A stretch of 64,000 bases of DNA from Rickettsiales bacterium UBA4311 (GTDB lineage: Bacteria; Pseudomonadota; Alphaproteobacteria; Rickettsiales; Deianiraeaceae): assembly GCA_002394665.1 (NCBI GenBank), contig DGUL01000002.1, positions 121,256-185,255 on the forward strand, in the 5' to 3' direction. The position numbers were made by a program, and so were the translations under genes. Below the pieces are notes generated by a model. It searched no databases and was not told the origin of the DNA. It saw only the letters and a list, made by a program, of their open reading frames with translations. Within the stretch, counting starts at the first letter, position 1. Each line of letters begins with the position of its first letter. This document shows positions 8,379 through 15,796 of this stretch, piece after piece.

Positions 8379-8597
8379 ATGAAAAAAATCAAAAAACTCA
8401 ATAAAACCAAAAAAAAGAACACAAGCGATAATTTAATAGACCCGCAACAACAGAAAGAACATAAATCCGTGCCCGCGGGTCATAAAATTATCGCCCCACC
8501 CACCCAACCCTCCGCTCGCTCCGCTCGCGTCCCTCAAAAAATCCTGTTGAAAAATATAAACAAAGAAAAACTAACAAAGGTAGTTGTTTTTAAATGA
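8379..8597 (+). CDS. Small Lys-rich ORF overlapping ftsK, doubtful
   Basis: A 72-codon ORF encoding a very basic peptide (first 15 residues mainly Lys, Asn, Thr). Its stop overlaps the ftsK start (ATGA at 8594-8597), an arrangement typical of translational coupling and the main argument for coding. A GC-rich repeat-like islet (8469-8535) lies in frame inside it and supplies the residues GHKIIAPPTQPSARSARVP, in the manner of the palindromic elements inserted in Rickettsia genes. No domain is recognised. It could equally be a leader region. Confidence 0.35.
   Translation: MKKIKKLNKTKKKNTSDNLIDPQQQKEHKSVPAGHKIIAPPTQPSARSARVPQKILLKNINKEKLTKVVVFK
8469..8535. repeat. GC-rich islet with direct repeats, possible dispersed element
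   Basis: In an otherwise A/T-rich region this stretch has a palindromic GCCCGCGGGT, a C-rich CCCCACCCACCCAACCC segment and the tandem 8-mer CCGCTCGC-T-CCGCTCGC-G. A similar CACACCCACCCCCCGCCCGCG stretch begins at 63979 and runs off the window end, suggesting a second copy. Only two partial copies are visible. Confidence 0.4.
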
Positions 8598-10750
8598 AAA
8601 AAGCGGTTTTATCATCAATCCAAACAAAAACAACAAAAAAAGGGCTCATACTCGCCTCTGTTGGTTTATTAGTTCTGCTCTCCCTGTTTTCATACTCCAC
8701 AACGGACAACAGCTTTAACAACATAGGAACAACCAGAACACATAACTTACTTTTTGGTTTTGGTGCTTACTTTGCAGATTTGCTTTTTCAGTGGTTTGGT
8801 TTATCTGTTTTTTTGGCATTTCCTTTCTTGTTTTTCGCGTCAACAAAACTAATTTTAAAAAAACCAATAAGCTTTCCAAAATTTAAAACAATTTACACAA
8901 TAATAACAATGTTTTGTTTTTGCTTTATATTAAACACAATTGACATGTATCAACACTTTTTTCCTTTACCAATCGGCGGAAACATCGGTGTCGCAACAAC
9001 AAAACTAACTCCTTTTTTACCTCAAAAAGTCATAACGTTTATTGTTTGTTTTTTGGTTGTTTGCCTACACCCATATTGTGTTTTTGTTTTTGGAGAAGGC
9101 AAAAAACATCAACAAACAAAGTTAAAAAACAAACCGCTTTTATTTAAGATTGTTTTTGCAGTAATAAAAAAAACATCACACTTTGCAAAAACGCTTTTCT
9201 TTGTTGTGTTTCACCCGTTAACATCAATAAAAACAATATTTAAAACAAAAAAACAAAACAAAAAAATACAAACACAAGTGAAGATAAAAAAACCAACACA
9301 ACAAACACAAACAACAACCTATATTGCTCCCGTTTCAAGTTTGCTTAAAGTTATAGAAAAACAAAACCAAACACAAAACCAAGTTTTGTGCAAAGAAAAT
9401 ATGACAAAACTGGCACAAACACTCGGAGAGTTTGGTGTTCGTGGATCTATGATTGGGTATAAACCCGGACCAATCGTCACTCTTTACGAATTTAAACCAC
9501 AAGCAGGAGTAAAGGCTTCAAGAGTAATAAATCTCGCAGAAGACATAGCTCGCACAATGATGGTTACGTCTGTTAGAACATCAACGTTGTCCGGAAGAGA
9601 TACATTAGGAATAGAAGTTCCAAACAAATCACGGGAAGTTGTTTGTTTTAGACGACTTATAGAAAGTCAAGAATACGAAAATACAGGAGCAAAAATCCCA
9701 ATGATATTAGGTTGTAATATATTTGGACGCCCTATTGTTGCGGATTTAACCGAAATGCCACATCTTTTAATCGCAGGAACAACAGGAAGTGGAAAATCAG
9801 TTGGTATCAATGGAATGATTTTATCTATGCTTTACAAACTCTCTCCGCAAGAATGCAAACTTATAATGATAGACCCAAAAATGCTGGAATTTTCCGCATA
9901 CGACGGAATTCCTCACCTACTTTTGCCGGTTATCACAAATGCGAAACAAGCGGTTTTGGCCTTAAAGTGGGTTGTTGCAGAAATGGAAAAGCGATACAAA
10001 ACGCTTTCAGACGCAGGAGTTAGAAACATAGTTGGTTTTAACGAAAAAGTAGAACAAAAAAAAATTGAAGACGAAAAACTTCCTTACCTTGTGGTTGTAA
10101 TTGATGAAATGGCAGATTTAATGGTTGTGGCAAAAAAAGAAATAGAGGTTTTGGTTCAACGCATCGCACAAATGGCTCGTGCCGCGGGAATTCATTTGAT
10201 TACCGCAACACAACGCCCATCTGTTGATGTAATAACTGGTGTAATAAAAGCAAATTTCCCGACAAGAATAAGTTATCACGTGACCTCTAAAATAGACAGC
10301 CGAACAATTCTTGGAGAACAAGGCGCCGAACAGCTTCTTGGTAAGGGTGACCTTTTGTTTATGCTTAGCGGTGTAAAATCTCTTCGTGTCCACGGGCCAC
10401 TTATCACAGACGAAGAGGTTGAAAATGTAGTAAATTATATCAAAAAAAACAACCAACCACCAGAATACATTACTTTAACAAACGAAGATGAAAATGAGGA
10501 TTTTGGCAGTGGTTTTTCAGGTAGCTTTGGTGGTGGTTTTGAAAACGAAACCGACAACTCACTTTACAAACAAGCTGTAAGAATTGTTTTAACAGAAAAA
10601 AAAACATCAATAAGTTATCTTCAAAGAAAACTACGTATAGGCTACAACAAATCAGCTAATTTTATTGAAAAAATGGAACAAGAAGGAATACTTTCATCCC
10701 CAGATTTAACAGGCAGAAGAACAATTTTAAACAACCCAGAAGATTACTAA
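8594..10750 (+). CDS. ftsK: DNA translocase FtsK
   Basis: A 718-aa septal motor that pumps DNA and activates XerCD recombination at division. About four N-terminal membrane helices lie within residues 15-170 (for example GLILASVGLLVLLSLFSY). A short Lys/Gln/Thr linker follows. The motor domain has Walker A GTTGSGKSVGING (~residues 394-406) and Walker B LVVVIDEMADLMVV. The C-terminal gamma winged helix (~residues 655-715) ends with a GRRTIL segment. The linker is much shorter than in E. coli, as in many alphaproteobacteria. The start is the ATG that overlaps the upstream small ORF. A TatB-like ORF follows after 24 nt. Confidence 0.95.
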   Translation: MKKAVLSSIQTKTTKKGLILASVGLLVLLSLFSYSTTDNSFNNIGTTRTHNLLFGFGAYFADLLFQWFGLSVFLAFPFLFFASTKLILKKPISFPKFKTIYTIITMFCFCFILNTIDMYQHFFPLPIGGNIGVATTKLTPFLPQKVITFIVCFLVVCLHPYCVFVFGEGKKHQQTKLKNKPLLFKIVFAVIKKTSHFAKTLFFVVFHPLTSIKTIFKTKKQNKKIQTQVKIKKPTQQTQTTTYIAPVSSLLKVIEKQNQTQNQVLCKENMTKLAQTLGEFGVRGSMIGYKPGPIVTLYEFKPQAGVKASRVINLAEDIARTMMVTSVRTSTLSGRDTLGIEVPNKSREVVCFRRLIESQEYENTGAKIPMILGCNIFGRPIVADLTEMPHLLIAGTTGSGKSVGINGMILSMLYKLSPQECKLIMIDPKMLEFSAYDGIPHLLLPVITNAKQAVLALKWVVAEMEKRYKTLSDAGVRNIVGFNEKVEQKKIEDEKLPYLVVVIDEMADLMVVAKKEIEVLVQRIAQMARAAGIHLITATQRPSVDVITGVIKANFPTRISYHVTSKIDSRTILGEQGAEQLLGKGDLLFMLSGVKSLRVHGPLITDEEVENVVNYIKKNNQPPEYITLTNEDENEDFGSGFSGSFGGGFENETDNSLYKQAVRIVLTEKKTSISYLQRKLRIGYNKSANFIEKMEQEGILSSPDLTGRRTILNNPEDY

Positions 10751-10774
10751 TTATTTGTTTTTCCAGATGTGTAA

Positions 10775-11086
10775 ATGTCTTTTTTTGAAATAATTACAAT
10801 ATTTTTTATCTCCACATTTCTTTTACAAGACAAAGATATAAATAAACTAAAAAAGCTTTTAAAAAAGTTAAAAAAACACATTCAAAATGCAAAAAATCTA
10901 CAAACAAAAGCAAACAACTTTTTAACAAAAACTTTTGACTTATCAACAAACAAAAAACCAAAACACATAAAAACAATTTCTTTTGTTGAAAACGATTTTG
11001 AACTAAATCAAATAAACCCCGATAAAATTAAAGTAAAATTAGGCAAAAAAAAGTTATCAACAAAACAAACAAAACAAACAAAGTAA
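10775..11086 (+). CDS. Small membrane-anchored protein, TatA/TatB-like arrangement
   Basis: A 103-aa protein with a short hydrophobic N-terminus (FFEIITIFFISTFLL), a D at the hinge and a very basic amphipathic helix (KLKKLLKKLKKHIQNAKN), then a polar Lys/Thr-rich tail. TatA and TatB of the twin-arginine translocase have exactly this order: short membrane helix, hinge, amphipathic helix, loose tail. The canonical Pro/Gly hinge residues are absent, so the homology is only suggested by layout. It lies 24 nt after ftsK on the same strand. It could be an unrelated small membrane protein. Confidence 0.45.
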   Translation: MSFFEIITIFFISTFLLQDKDINKLKKLLKKLKKHIQNAKNLQTKANNFLTKTFDLSTNKKPKHIKTISFVENDFELNQINPDKIKVKLGKKKLSTKQTKQTK

Positions 11087-11194
11087 ATAAATAATTCTTT
11101 TATTTTTTTAAATAAAAAACATAAAAACAATAAACAAGAAAACAAAGATTTTACAAAACTTGATTTTTATCAAAACAATATTTTATATGAGGTA

Positions 11195-11770
11195 ATGTCT
11201 GTTTTAAGTGATAAAGAAATAAAAGAAAGAAGTTTAAACCATCAAATGATAACCCCTTTTATTGAAAAGCTTGTTAGAAAAACAGATAGCGACAAAGTTT
11301 TGTCTTACGGGCTTTCATCTTACGGATACGACGTTCGTGTGTCAAATGAATTTAAAATTTTCACAAACATAAACAGCTCTGTTATTGATCCAAAGAATTT
11401 TACGAGCGAAAATTTTATAACAAAAGTGGTAAAAGATAATGAAAGTGTTATTTTACCACCAAATAGTTTTTGCTTAGCAAATACAATAGAAAGTTTTAAA
11501 GTTCCTCGTGATGTTGTTATAATTTGTGTTGGAAAGTCAACTTATGCTCGTTGTGGAATAGTTGTTAATGTTACACCAATAGAACCAGAGTTTGAAGGTC
11601 AGGTTGTTTTAGAGTTTTCAAATACTACAAACTTGCCAGCAAAAATATACGCCGGAGAAGGTGCTTGTCAGTTTGTGTTTTTCAAAGCAGACGTAGTTTG
11701 TGAAACATCTTATAAAGACAGAAACGGCAAATATCAAGGTCAAACAGGTGTACAGCTACCAAAAGTTTAA
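11195..11770 (+). CDS. dcd: dCTP deaminase
   Basis: A 191-aa homotrimeric enzyme that converts dCTP to dUTP for thymidylate synthesis. Diagnostic segments are LSYGLSSYGYDVRV near residue 40, the VGKSTYARCGIVVNVTPIEPEFEGQVVLEFSN core (described by its first residues GKSTYARCG at ~residue 112), and the C-terminal KYQGQTGVQLPK that closes the active site. The length is normal. A TTGATT/TATATG promoter lies at 11160-11189, only ~5 nt before the ATG. It heads a run that continues with the mevalonate genes (51-nt gap). Confidence 0.95.
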   Translation: MSVLSDKEIKERSLNHQMITPFIEKLVRKTDSDKVLSYGLSSYGYDVRVSNEFKIFTNINSSVIDPKNFTSENFITKVVKDNESVILPPNSFCLANTIESFKVPRDVVIICVGKSTYARCGIVVNVTPIEPEFEGQVVLEFSNTTNLPAKIYAGEGACQFVFFKADVVCETSYKDRNGKYQGQTGVQLPKV

Positions 11771-11821
11771 AGTGTAAAGTTGAATAATAAAAAATAGTTT
11801 TTTTTATTATTTGGTTTTGTT

Positions 11822-12823
11822 TTGAGGATAGAAAACGATAGAAACAAAGTTTTTGTAAAAGTTCCCGCAAAACTGATTATATCAGGAGAACATTCCGTGG
11901 TTTATAACAAAAAGTCTGTTGTTTGCACAATTGGGATGTATTTAAATATAACTTTAAAAAAATGTGGTTTTTTGGAAAGTAAAAAAAACAAAATCATCAT
12001 CATTGATAATGGAAAAAAGCTTTATTTTGATGTTAATGGTTTTTTTAATTCAAAAAACAACAAAGGAGATATTTTTGAGATTTTAAAATCGTTTTTTACA
12101 GAAACAAAAACAAAACCACAGAGTTTTAAGGTTGTTATAAATAACAACATTCCACAAAACTACGGGCTTGGTTCGAGTGCTTCGTTGGTTGTTGGTTTGT
12201 TGTTTGGGTTAAACGAATTTTTTAAAACAAACATAGATGTTGATAGAATGTTAAAAGTTGCAACAGAAACGGAAAATATTTTTCATAAAAAAAGTAGCGG
12301 TGTTGATATAAAAGCTGTTTTGTTGGGTGGTGTTTTGTTTTTTAATCAAGACTGGGTTATTAAATTACCAAAACCAACAAAGAGAGTGTTTTTGATAAAT
12401 ACAGGAAAACCAGATTTTAAAACAAAAGATGTTGTTGGGTTTGTAAAAGAACAACAAAACAACAAAACAACGTGGGATGATTTTGGGGTAATTACAGAGC
12501 GGATTTGCAAACAAATACAATTAAAAAAACCTTTTTTTGAAGAAATAAGAAAAAATCAGGAGCTACTTGAAAAAATAAACGTTGTTTCTTTGGAAGTAAA
12601 AACGTTTTTAAAAGAACTTTTAAGTCAAAAGATTTACGGCAAAATTTGTGGAGCAGGAACCATTGGTAAAGATATAAAAACCACAAAAAGCGGTGTTGTT
12701 GGGATTTTTCATGAATTAACAACAAAGCAATTTGGTTTTTTAAAAAAAGCGTGTAAGAAAAACAAATTTACATTGAAAGTTGTTGATATTGTTGATGGTG
12801 GTTTGTTTTGCAAGGTGTTGTAA
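11822..12823 (+). CDS. mvaK1: GHMP kinase, probable mevalonate kinase
   Basis: A 333-aa kinase of the GHMP superfamily, assigned to mevalonate phosphorylation from position in a mevalonate gene set. Motif 1 is VPAKLIISGEHSVVY (~residues 15-29). The ATP-binding motif 2 is NYGLGSSASLVVG (~residues 117-129). SSGVDIKAVLLGG carries the probable catalytic Asp. Motif 3 is KICGAGTIGKD, which departs from the usual KxTGAGGGGC. The start is TTG at 11822; no ATG or GTG precedes motif 1. The next gene begins 6 nt after this stop. The neighbouring GHMP kinase is a paralogue, so which one acts on mevalonate and which on phosphomevalonate is a guess. Confidence 0.75.
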   Translation: MRIENDRNKVFVKVPAKLIISGEHSVVYNKKSVVCTIGMYLNITLKKCGFLESKKNKIIIIDNGKKLYFDVNGFFNSKNNKGDIFEILKSFFTETKTKPQSFKVVINNNIPQNYGLGSSASLVVGLLFGLNEFFKTNIDVDRMLKVATETENIFHKKSSGVDIKAVLLGGVLFFNQDWVIKLPKPTKRVFLINTGKPDFKTKDVVGFVKEQQNNKTTWDDFGVITERICKQIQLKKPFFEEIRKNQELLEKINVVSLEVKTFLKELLSQKIYGKICGAGTIGKDIKTTKSGVVGIFHELTTKQFGFLKKACKKNKFTLKVVDIVDGGLFCKVL

Positions 12824-12829
12824 TTTTTT

Positions 12830-13759
12830 ATGTCATCCGTTTGTGTTTCTTGTTGTGGAAAGATGATAATCAGCGGGGAGCACGCGGTTTTGGATGGTTT
12901 TCCTGTTGTTTGTTTAGGAATAAACCAAAGAATTGTTGTAAAAATTAAACAAAAACCAGATGGTGATAAAAGTGTTTTTGTAAATTCCGACAAATTTGGG
13001 CAATGCGATTTTGGTTTATCCACAACAAAAAGAGTGAAAAACTGGTGTGAGGGTATTTTTTTTTTGTGTAAAAAACTATCAAAAACAGGTCTTGAAATTG
13101 ATATAAAAAGCGATATTTTGGATTGGGGTTTTGGTTCTTCTGGTGCGATTTTTTCTTGTGTTTGTTGCGGTTTGTTGTTGTTGATGGATAAAAGTTTGAC
13201 AAAAACCGAATTATTAAAAAAAACCCTGGCTTTGTATTTTGAATATACTGGCAAAAAAAAAATAAAATCATCTGGTGTTGATGTTATAACAAGTGTTTTG
13301 GGTGGTGCGGTTTATTATAACAAATCAAAGAATATAATTTCAAAATTGAGTGCAGAATTTTTTGATAAAACAAATATAGAAGCAGTCTACACCGGGCACA
13401 AAACACAAACGGCAAAAACCATTGAGGTGGTTGAAAAAAATAATCATTATAAAGATGTTTTTTATAAAATTGGGAAAATTACCAACAAAATTGTTTTGTC
13501 TGTTTTGCATAACAAAAAAAGTGATTTTTACAATTTAATCAAAGAAAACCAAGAACAACTAACAAAACTCGGGCTCGTTGATAAAGACACGCAAAATATT
13601 TTGGATTTGTGTAAAAAACAAAATTTTCCTGCAAAAATTTCTGGCTCTGGGCTCGGTGATTGTGTTGTTGTTTTTGGTAAGAATGGAGATTTTGGCAATT
13701 ACAAAAGCATTGAGATAAAACCAGAATTAAAAGGTTTGGAGTTTGTGTTTAATGACTGA
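12830..13759 (+). CDS. mvaK2: GHMP kinase, probable phosphomevalonate kinase
   Basis: A 309-aa GHMP kinase. Motif 1 is CCGKMIISGEHAVLDGFPVV at the very N-terminus. Motif 2 is WGFGSSGAIFSCV (~residues 103-115), which has the SSG rather than SSA seen in many phosphomevalonate kinases. SSGVDVITSVLGGAVYY and motif 3 KISGSGLGDCVVV follow. The shared SSGVD segment and layout with the upstream kinase point to an old tandem duplication. The downstream mvaD start overlaps this gene's end by 8 nt, so the three are one translationally coupled unit. Alternative: a second mevalonate kinase or an unrelated sugar kinase. Confidence 0.7.
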   Translation: MSSVCVSCCGKMIISGEHAVLDGFPVVCLGINQRIVVKIKQKPDGDKSVFVNSDKFGQCDFGLSTTKRVKNWCEGIFFLCKKLSKTGLEIDIKSDILDWGFGSSGAIFSCVCCGLLLLMDKSLTKTELLKKTLALYFEYTGKKKIKSSGVDVITSVLGGAVYYNKSKNIISKLSAEFFDKTNIEAVYTGHKTQTAKTIEVVEKNNHYKDVFYKIGKITNKIVLSVLHNKKSDFYNLIKENQEQLTKLGLVDKDTQNILDLCKKQNFPAKISGSGLGDCVVVFGKNGDFGNYKSIEIKPELKGLEFVFND

Positions 13760-14753
13760 TTTTACAAAAAAGGATATTATTAAAACTTTTTGTGTTGGTA
13801 AAAAAATCAGACCAAAGCAAGAAAGCCAAGAGTTTTTTGCCTCCACAAATATGGCTTTAATAAAATATTGGGGCAAAAGTAATTTTGAGTTAAACTTACC
13901 AAGTTCGCCAAGTGTTTCTATAACTTCCAAAAACCTTGGAACAACAACAAAAATCAAACAATCGGATTTTGACGAATGCTTTTTGAATGGAGAAAAAATC
14001 GATAAGAATAGCAATTTTTATAAACGAGTTTTTAATTTTATTGATTTGTTTAGAGAGATTTTTGATGTTGATGTAAAATTAAAAATTGAAACATCAAACA
14101 ATTTTCCCACTTCCAGTGGGTTAGCGAGTTCGGCAAGTGGTTTTTGTGCCTTGAGTTTTGCGATAAATGATTTTTTTGATTTAAACCTTGATATAAATCA
14201 ACTTGCAACAATCGCAAGGTTTGGAAGCGGAAGTGCTTGCCGTTCTGTTTTTGGCGATAAACATCAATATGTTGCTTGGGAAAATGAAATTGTAAAACCT
14301 GTTTTTTTTGAAAAAAACGACTTCCGCAACAATATTTGTGTTGTTGTTTGTTTGTTGTCAGGTGATGAAAAAAAAACATCTTCCCGTGAAGGTATGGTTT
14401 TAACGCAAAAAAAATCAAAATTTTATCAAAATTGGCTTTTGCAAACGCAAGAGGATTATAAAAAATTTTTTACTACACAGGATTTTAAAACTTTTGGTTT
14501 AATGTGTGAAAACAATGCTTTAAGTTTGCACAAAGCCATAAGAGAAACAGGAATTGATTATTTTAATCAAAGAACGTACGCGGTAATTGATTTTATTCAA
14601 CAACAACGAAACAAAAGCAACTTGGGTGTGTTTTTGACAATAGATGCCGGAGCAAATGTTTGTTTGTTTTTTCAAAAACAAGATTACCAAAAAGTTATGG
14701 ATTTACTACAAAATTCAGGGGTTGTAAAAGTCGGTGAGATGTTGGATTTTTGA
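13752..14753 (+). CDS. mvaD: Diphosphomevalonate decarboxylase
   Basis: A 333-aa enzyme that decarboxylates mevalonate diphosphate to isopentenyl diphosphate. It carries the textbook family signatures: STNMALIKYWGKSN (~residues 27-40), NNFPTSSGLASSASGF (~residues 115-130), RFGSGSACRSVFGD, and TIDAGANVCLFF near the C-terminus. The ATG at 13752 is chosen because the first conserved residues follow soon after and it overlaps the end of mvaK2 by 8 nt. HMG-CoA synthase and reductase are not in the window, so the cell either encodes them elsewhere or takes up host mevalonate. This gene anchors the pathway assignment of the two kinases upstream. Confidence 0.95.
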   Translation: MTDFTKKDIIKTFCVGKKIRPKQESQEFFASTNMALIKYWGKSNFELNLPSSPSVSITSKNLGTTTKIKQSDFDECFLNGEKIDKNSNFYKRVFNFIDLFREIFDVDVKLKIETSNNFPTSSGLASSASGFCALSFAINDFFDLNLDINQLATIARFGSGSACRSVFGDKHQYVAWENEIVKPVFFEKNDFRNNICVVVCLLSGDEKKTSSREGMVLTQKKSKFYQNWLLQTQEDYKKFFTTQDFKTFGLMCENNALSLHKAIRETGIDYFNQRTYAVIDFIQQQRNKSNLGVFLTIDAGANVCLFFQKQDYQKVMDLLQNSGVVKVGEMLDF

Positions 14754-14847
14754 TTTTCTAATTTTTTTATTTTTGTCTTTTGTTGTGTTCAAAAGTCCAA
14801 CATCTGCCACTTGAATTTTATTTTAGTCAACAAAACCTTTTCCCGTT

Positions 14848-15741
14848 ATGGGTTTATCAAATAGCAACGAAGGAGATTTTTTAAAACCAGCATTAAAACC
14901 ATACTTTGTATCTCTTGGTGTTGTTGTTTTGTTTTGTATAACCAGTCTTTTTGTTGTTCGTGAAACGGAAACGGCTTTTGTTGTGCGGTTTGGCAAGGTT
15001 GTTAGACAGATAAACCAAGCAGGGTTGTATGTAAAAACTCCTTTAATTGATAAGGCGATTGCTTTTGAAAAAAGAATTCTTCAGGTCTATTCTCCTGCAA
15101 AAGAGGTAATAGCAAGCGATCAAAAGCGGTTAATTGTTGATGCTTATGCAAAATATAGAATTAAAGACACGAAAAAGTTTTATGAAACCTTACGCAACGA
15201 AAGCGGTGCAAACGTGAGGATTTCAGCCATGCTTGATGGAGTCATGCGAAAAGTTGTTGCTACCAACCCACTTTCTTATTTTCTTACCTCGCAAAGGGGG
15301 CAAATGATGGAGAATATTCAAAACTTACTTGCAGAACAAACAAAAGAATTTGGTATTGAAATTATTGATGTAAGAATAATAAGAGCTGACCTTCCTGTTG
15401 AAAATAGTGATGCTATATTTAAAAGAATGAGAACAGAAAGAGAAAAAGAAGCTCAAGAGCTACGTTCTCAAGGAAAACAAGAAGCGACAATTATTGTTGC
15501 TTCCACAGATAAAGAAGCTACAGAAATAAAAACAAAAGCCCAAATGGAGGCAAAAAAAATCATGGGTAAAGCAGACGCAACAGCAACGGCAATTTATGCA
15601 AGTGCGTTTGCAAAAGATCCAAAATTTTTTGAATTTTACAAAACAATGGAAGTGTATAAAGCCAATCTTCAAAAGCAAAACGTTGTTTTGTCAACCAACG
15701 GGGTTTTTTTAACAAAGCTTAAAAAAGACAAAATCGATTAA
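14848..15741 (+). CDS. hflC: HflC-like SPFH (band 7) membrane protein
   Basis: A 297-aa protein with one N-terminal membrane helix (PYFVSLGVVVLFCITSLFVV), a band-7/SPFH domain beginning ETETAFVVRFGKVVRQINQAGLY, and a long charged coiled coil (RMRTEREKEAQELRSQGKQEA, Lys/Glu/Ala-rich). HflC normally pairs with HflK to form a cage around the FtsH protease. No hflK is adjacent: upstream is mvaD (94-nt gap) and downstream the 877-aa gene. HflC is favoured over HflK because the HflK-type Gly/Asp-rich N-terminus is missing and the RTEREKEAQELRSQG segment fits HflC. Confidence 0.88.
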   Translation: MGLSNSNEGDFLKPALKPYFVSLGVVVLFCITSLFVVRETETAFVVRFGKVVRQINQAGLYVKTPLIDKAIAFEKRILQVYSPAKEVIASDQKRLIVDAYAKYRIKDTKKFYETLRNESGANVRISAMLDGVMRKVVATNPLSYFLTSQRGQMMENIQNLLAEQTKEFGIEIIDVRIIRADLPVENSDAIFKRMRTEREKEAQELRSQGKQEATIIVASTDKEATEIKTKAQMEAKKIMGKADATATAIYASAFAKDPKFFEFYKTMEVYKANLQKQNVVLSTNGVFLTKLKKDKID

Positions 15742-15765
15742 TTGTTGGTGTTTTTTTACTAAAAA

Positions 15766-15782
15766 TTTTTTTTTACTAAAAT
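15766..15782 (+). promoter_or_regulatory. T-tract plus -10 box upstream of the 877-aa gene
   Basis: Nine Ts (15766-15774), AC, then TAAAAT (15777-15782), 14 nt before the ATG at 15797. The preceding bases repeat the motif (TTTTTTTACTAAAA). No clear -35 hexamer. Confidence 0.4.
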
Positions 15783-15796
15783 CCTTGTGGTTTTAA

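Noticed and set aside
11189..11192. GAGG before the dcd start as a Shine-Dalgarno site
   Set aside because: It lies only 2 nt from the ATG, too close for ribosome pairing, and overlaps the -10 region.
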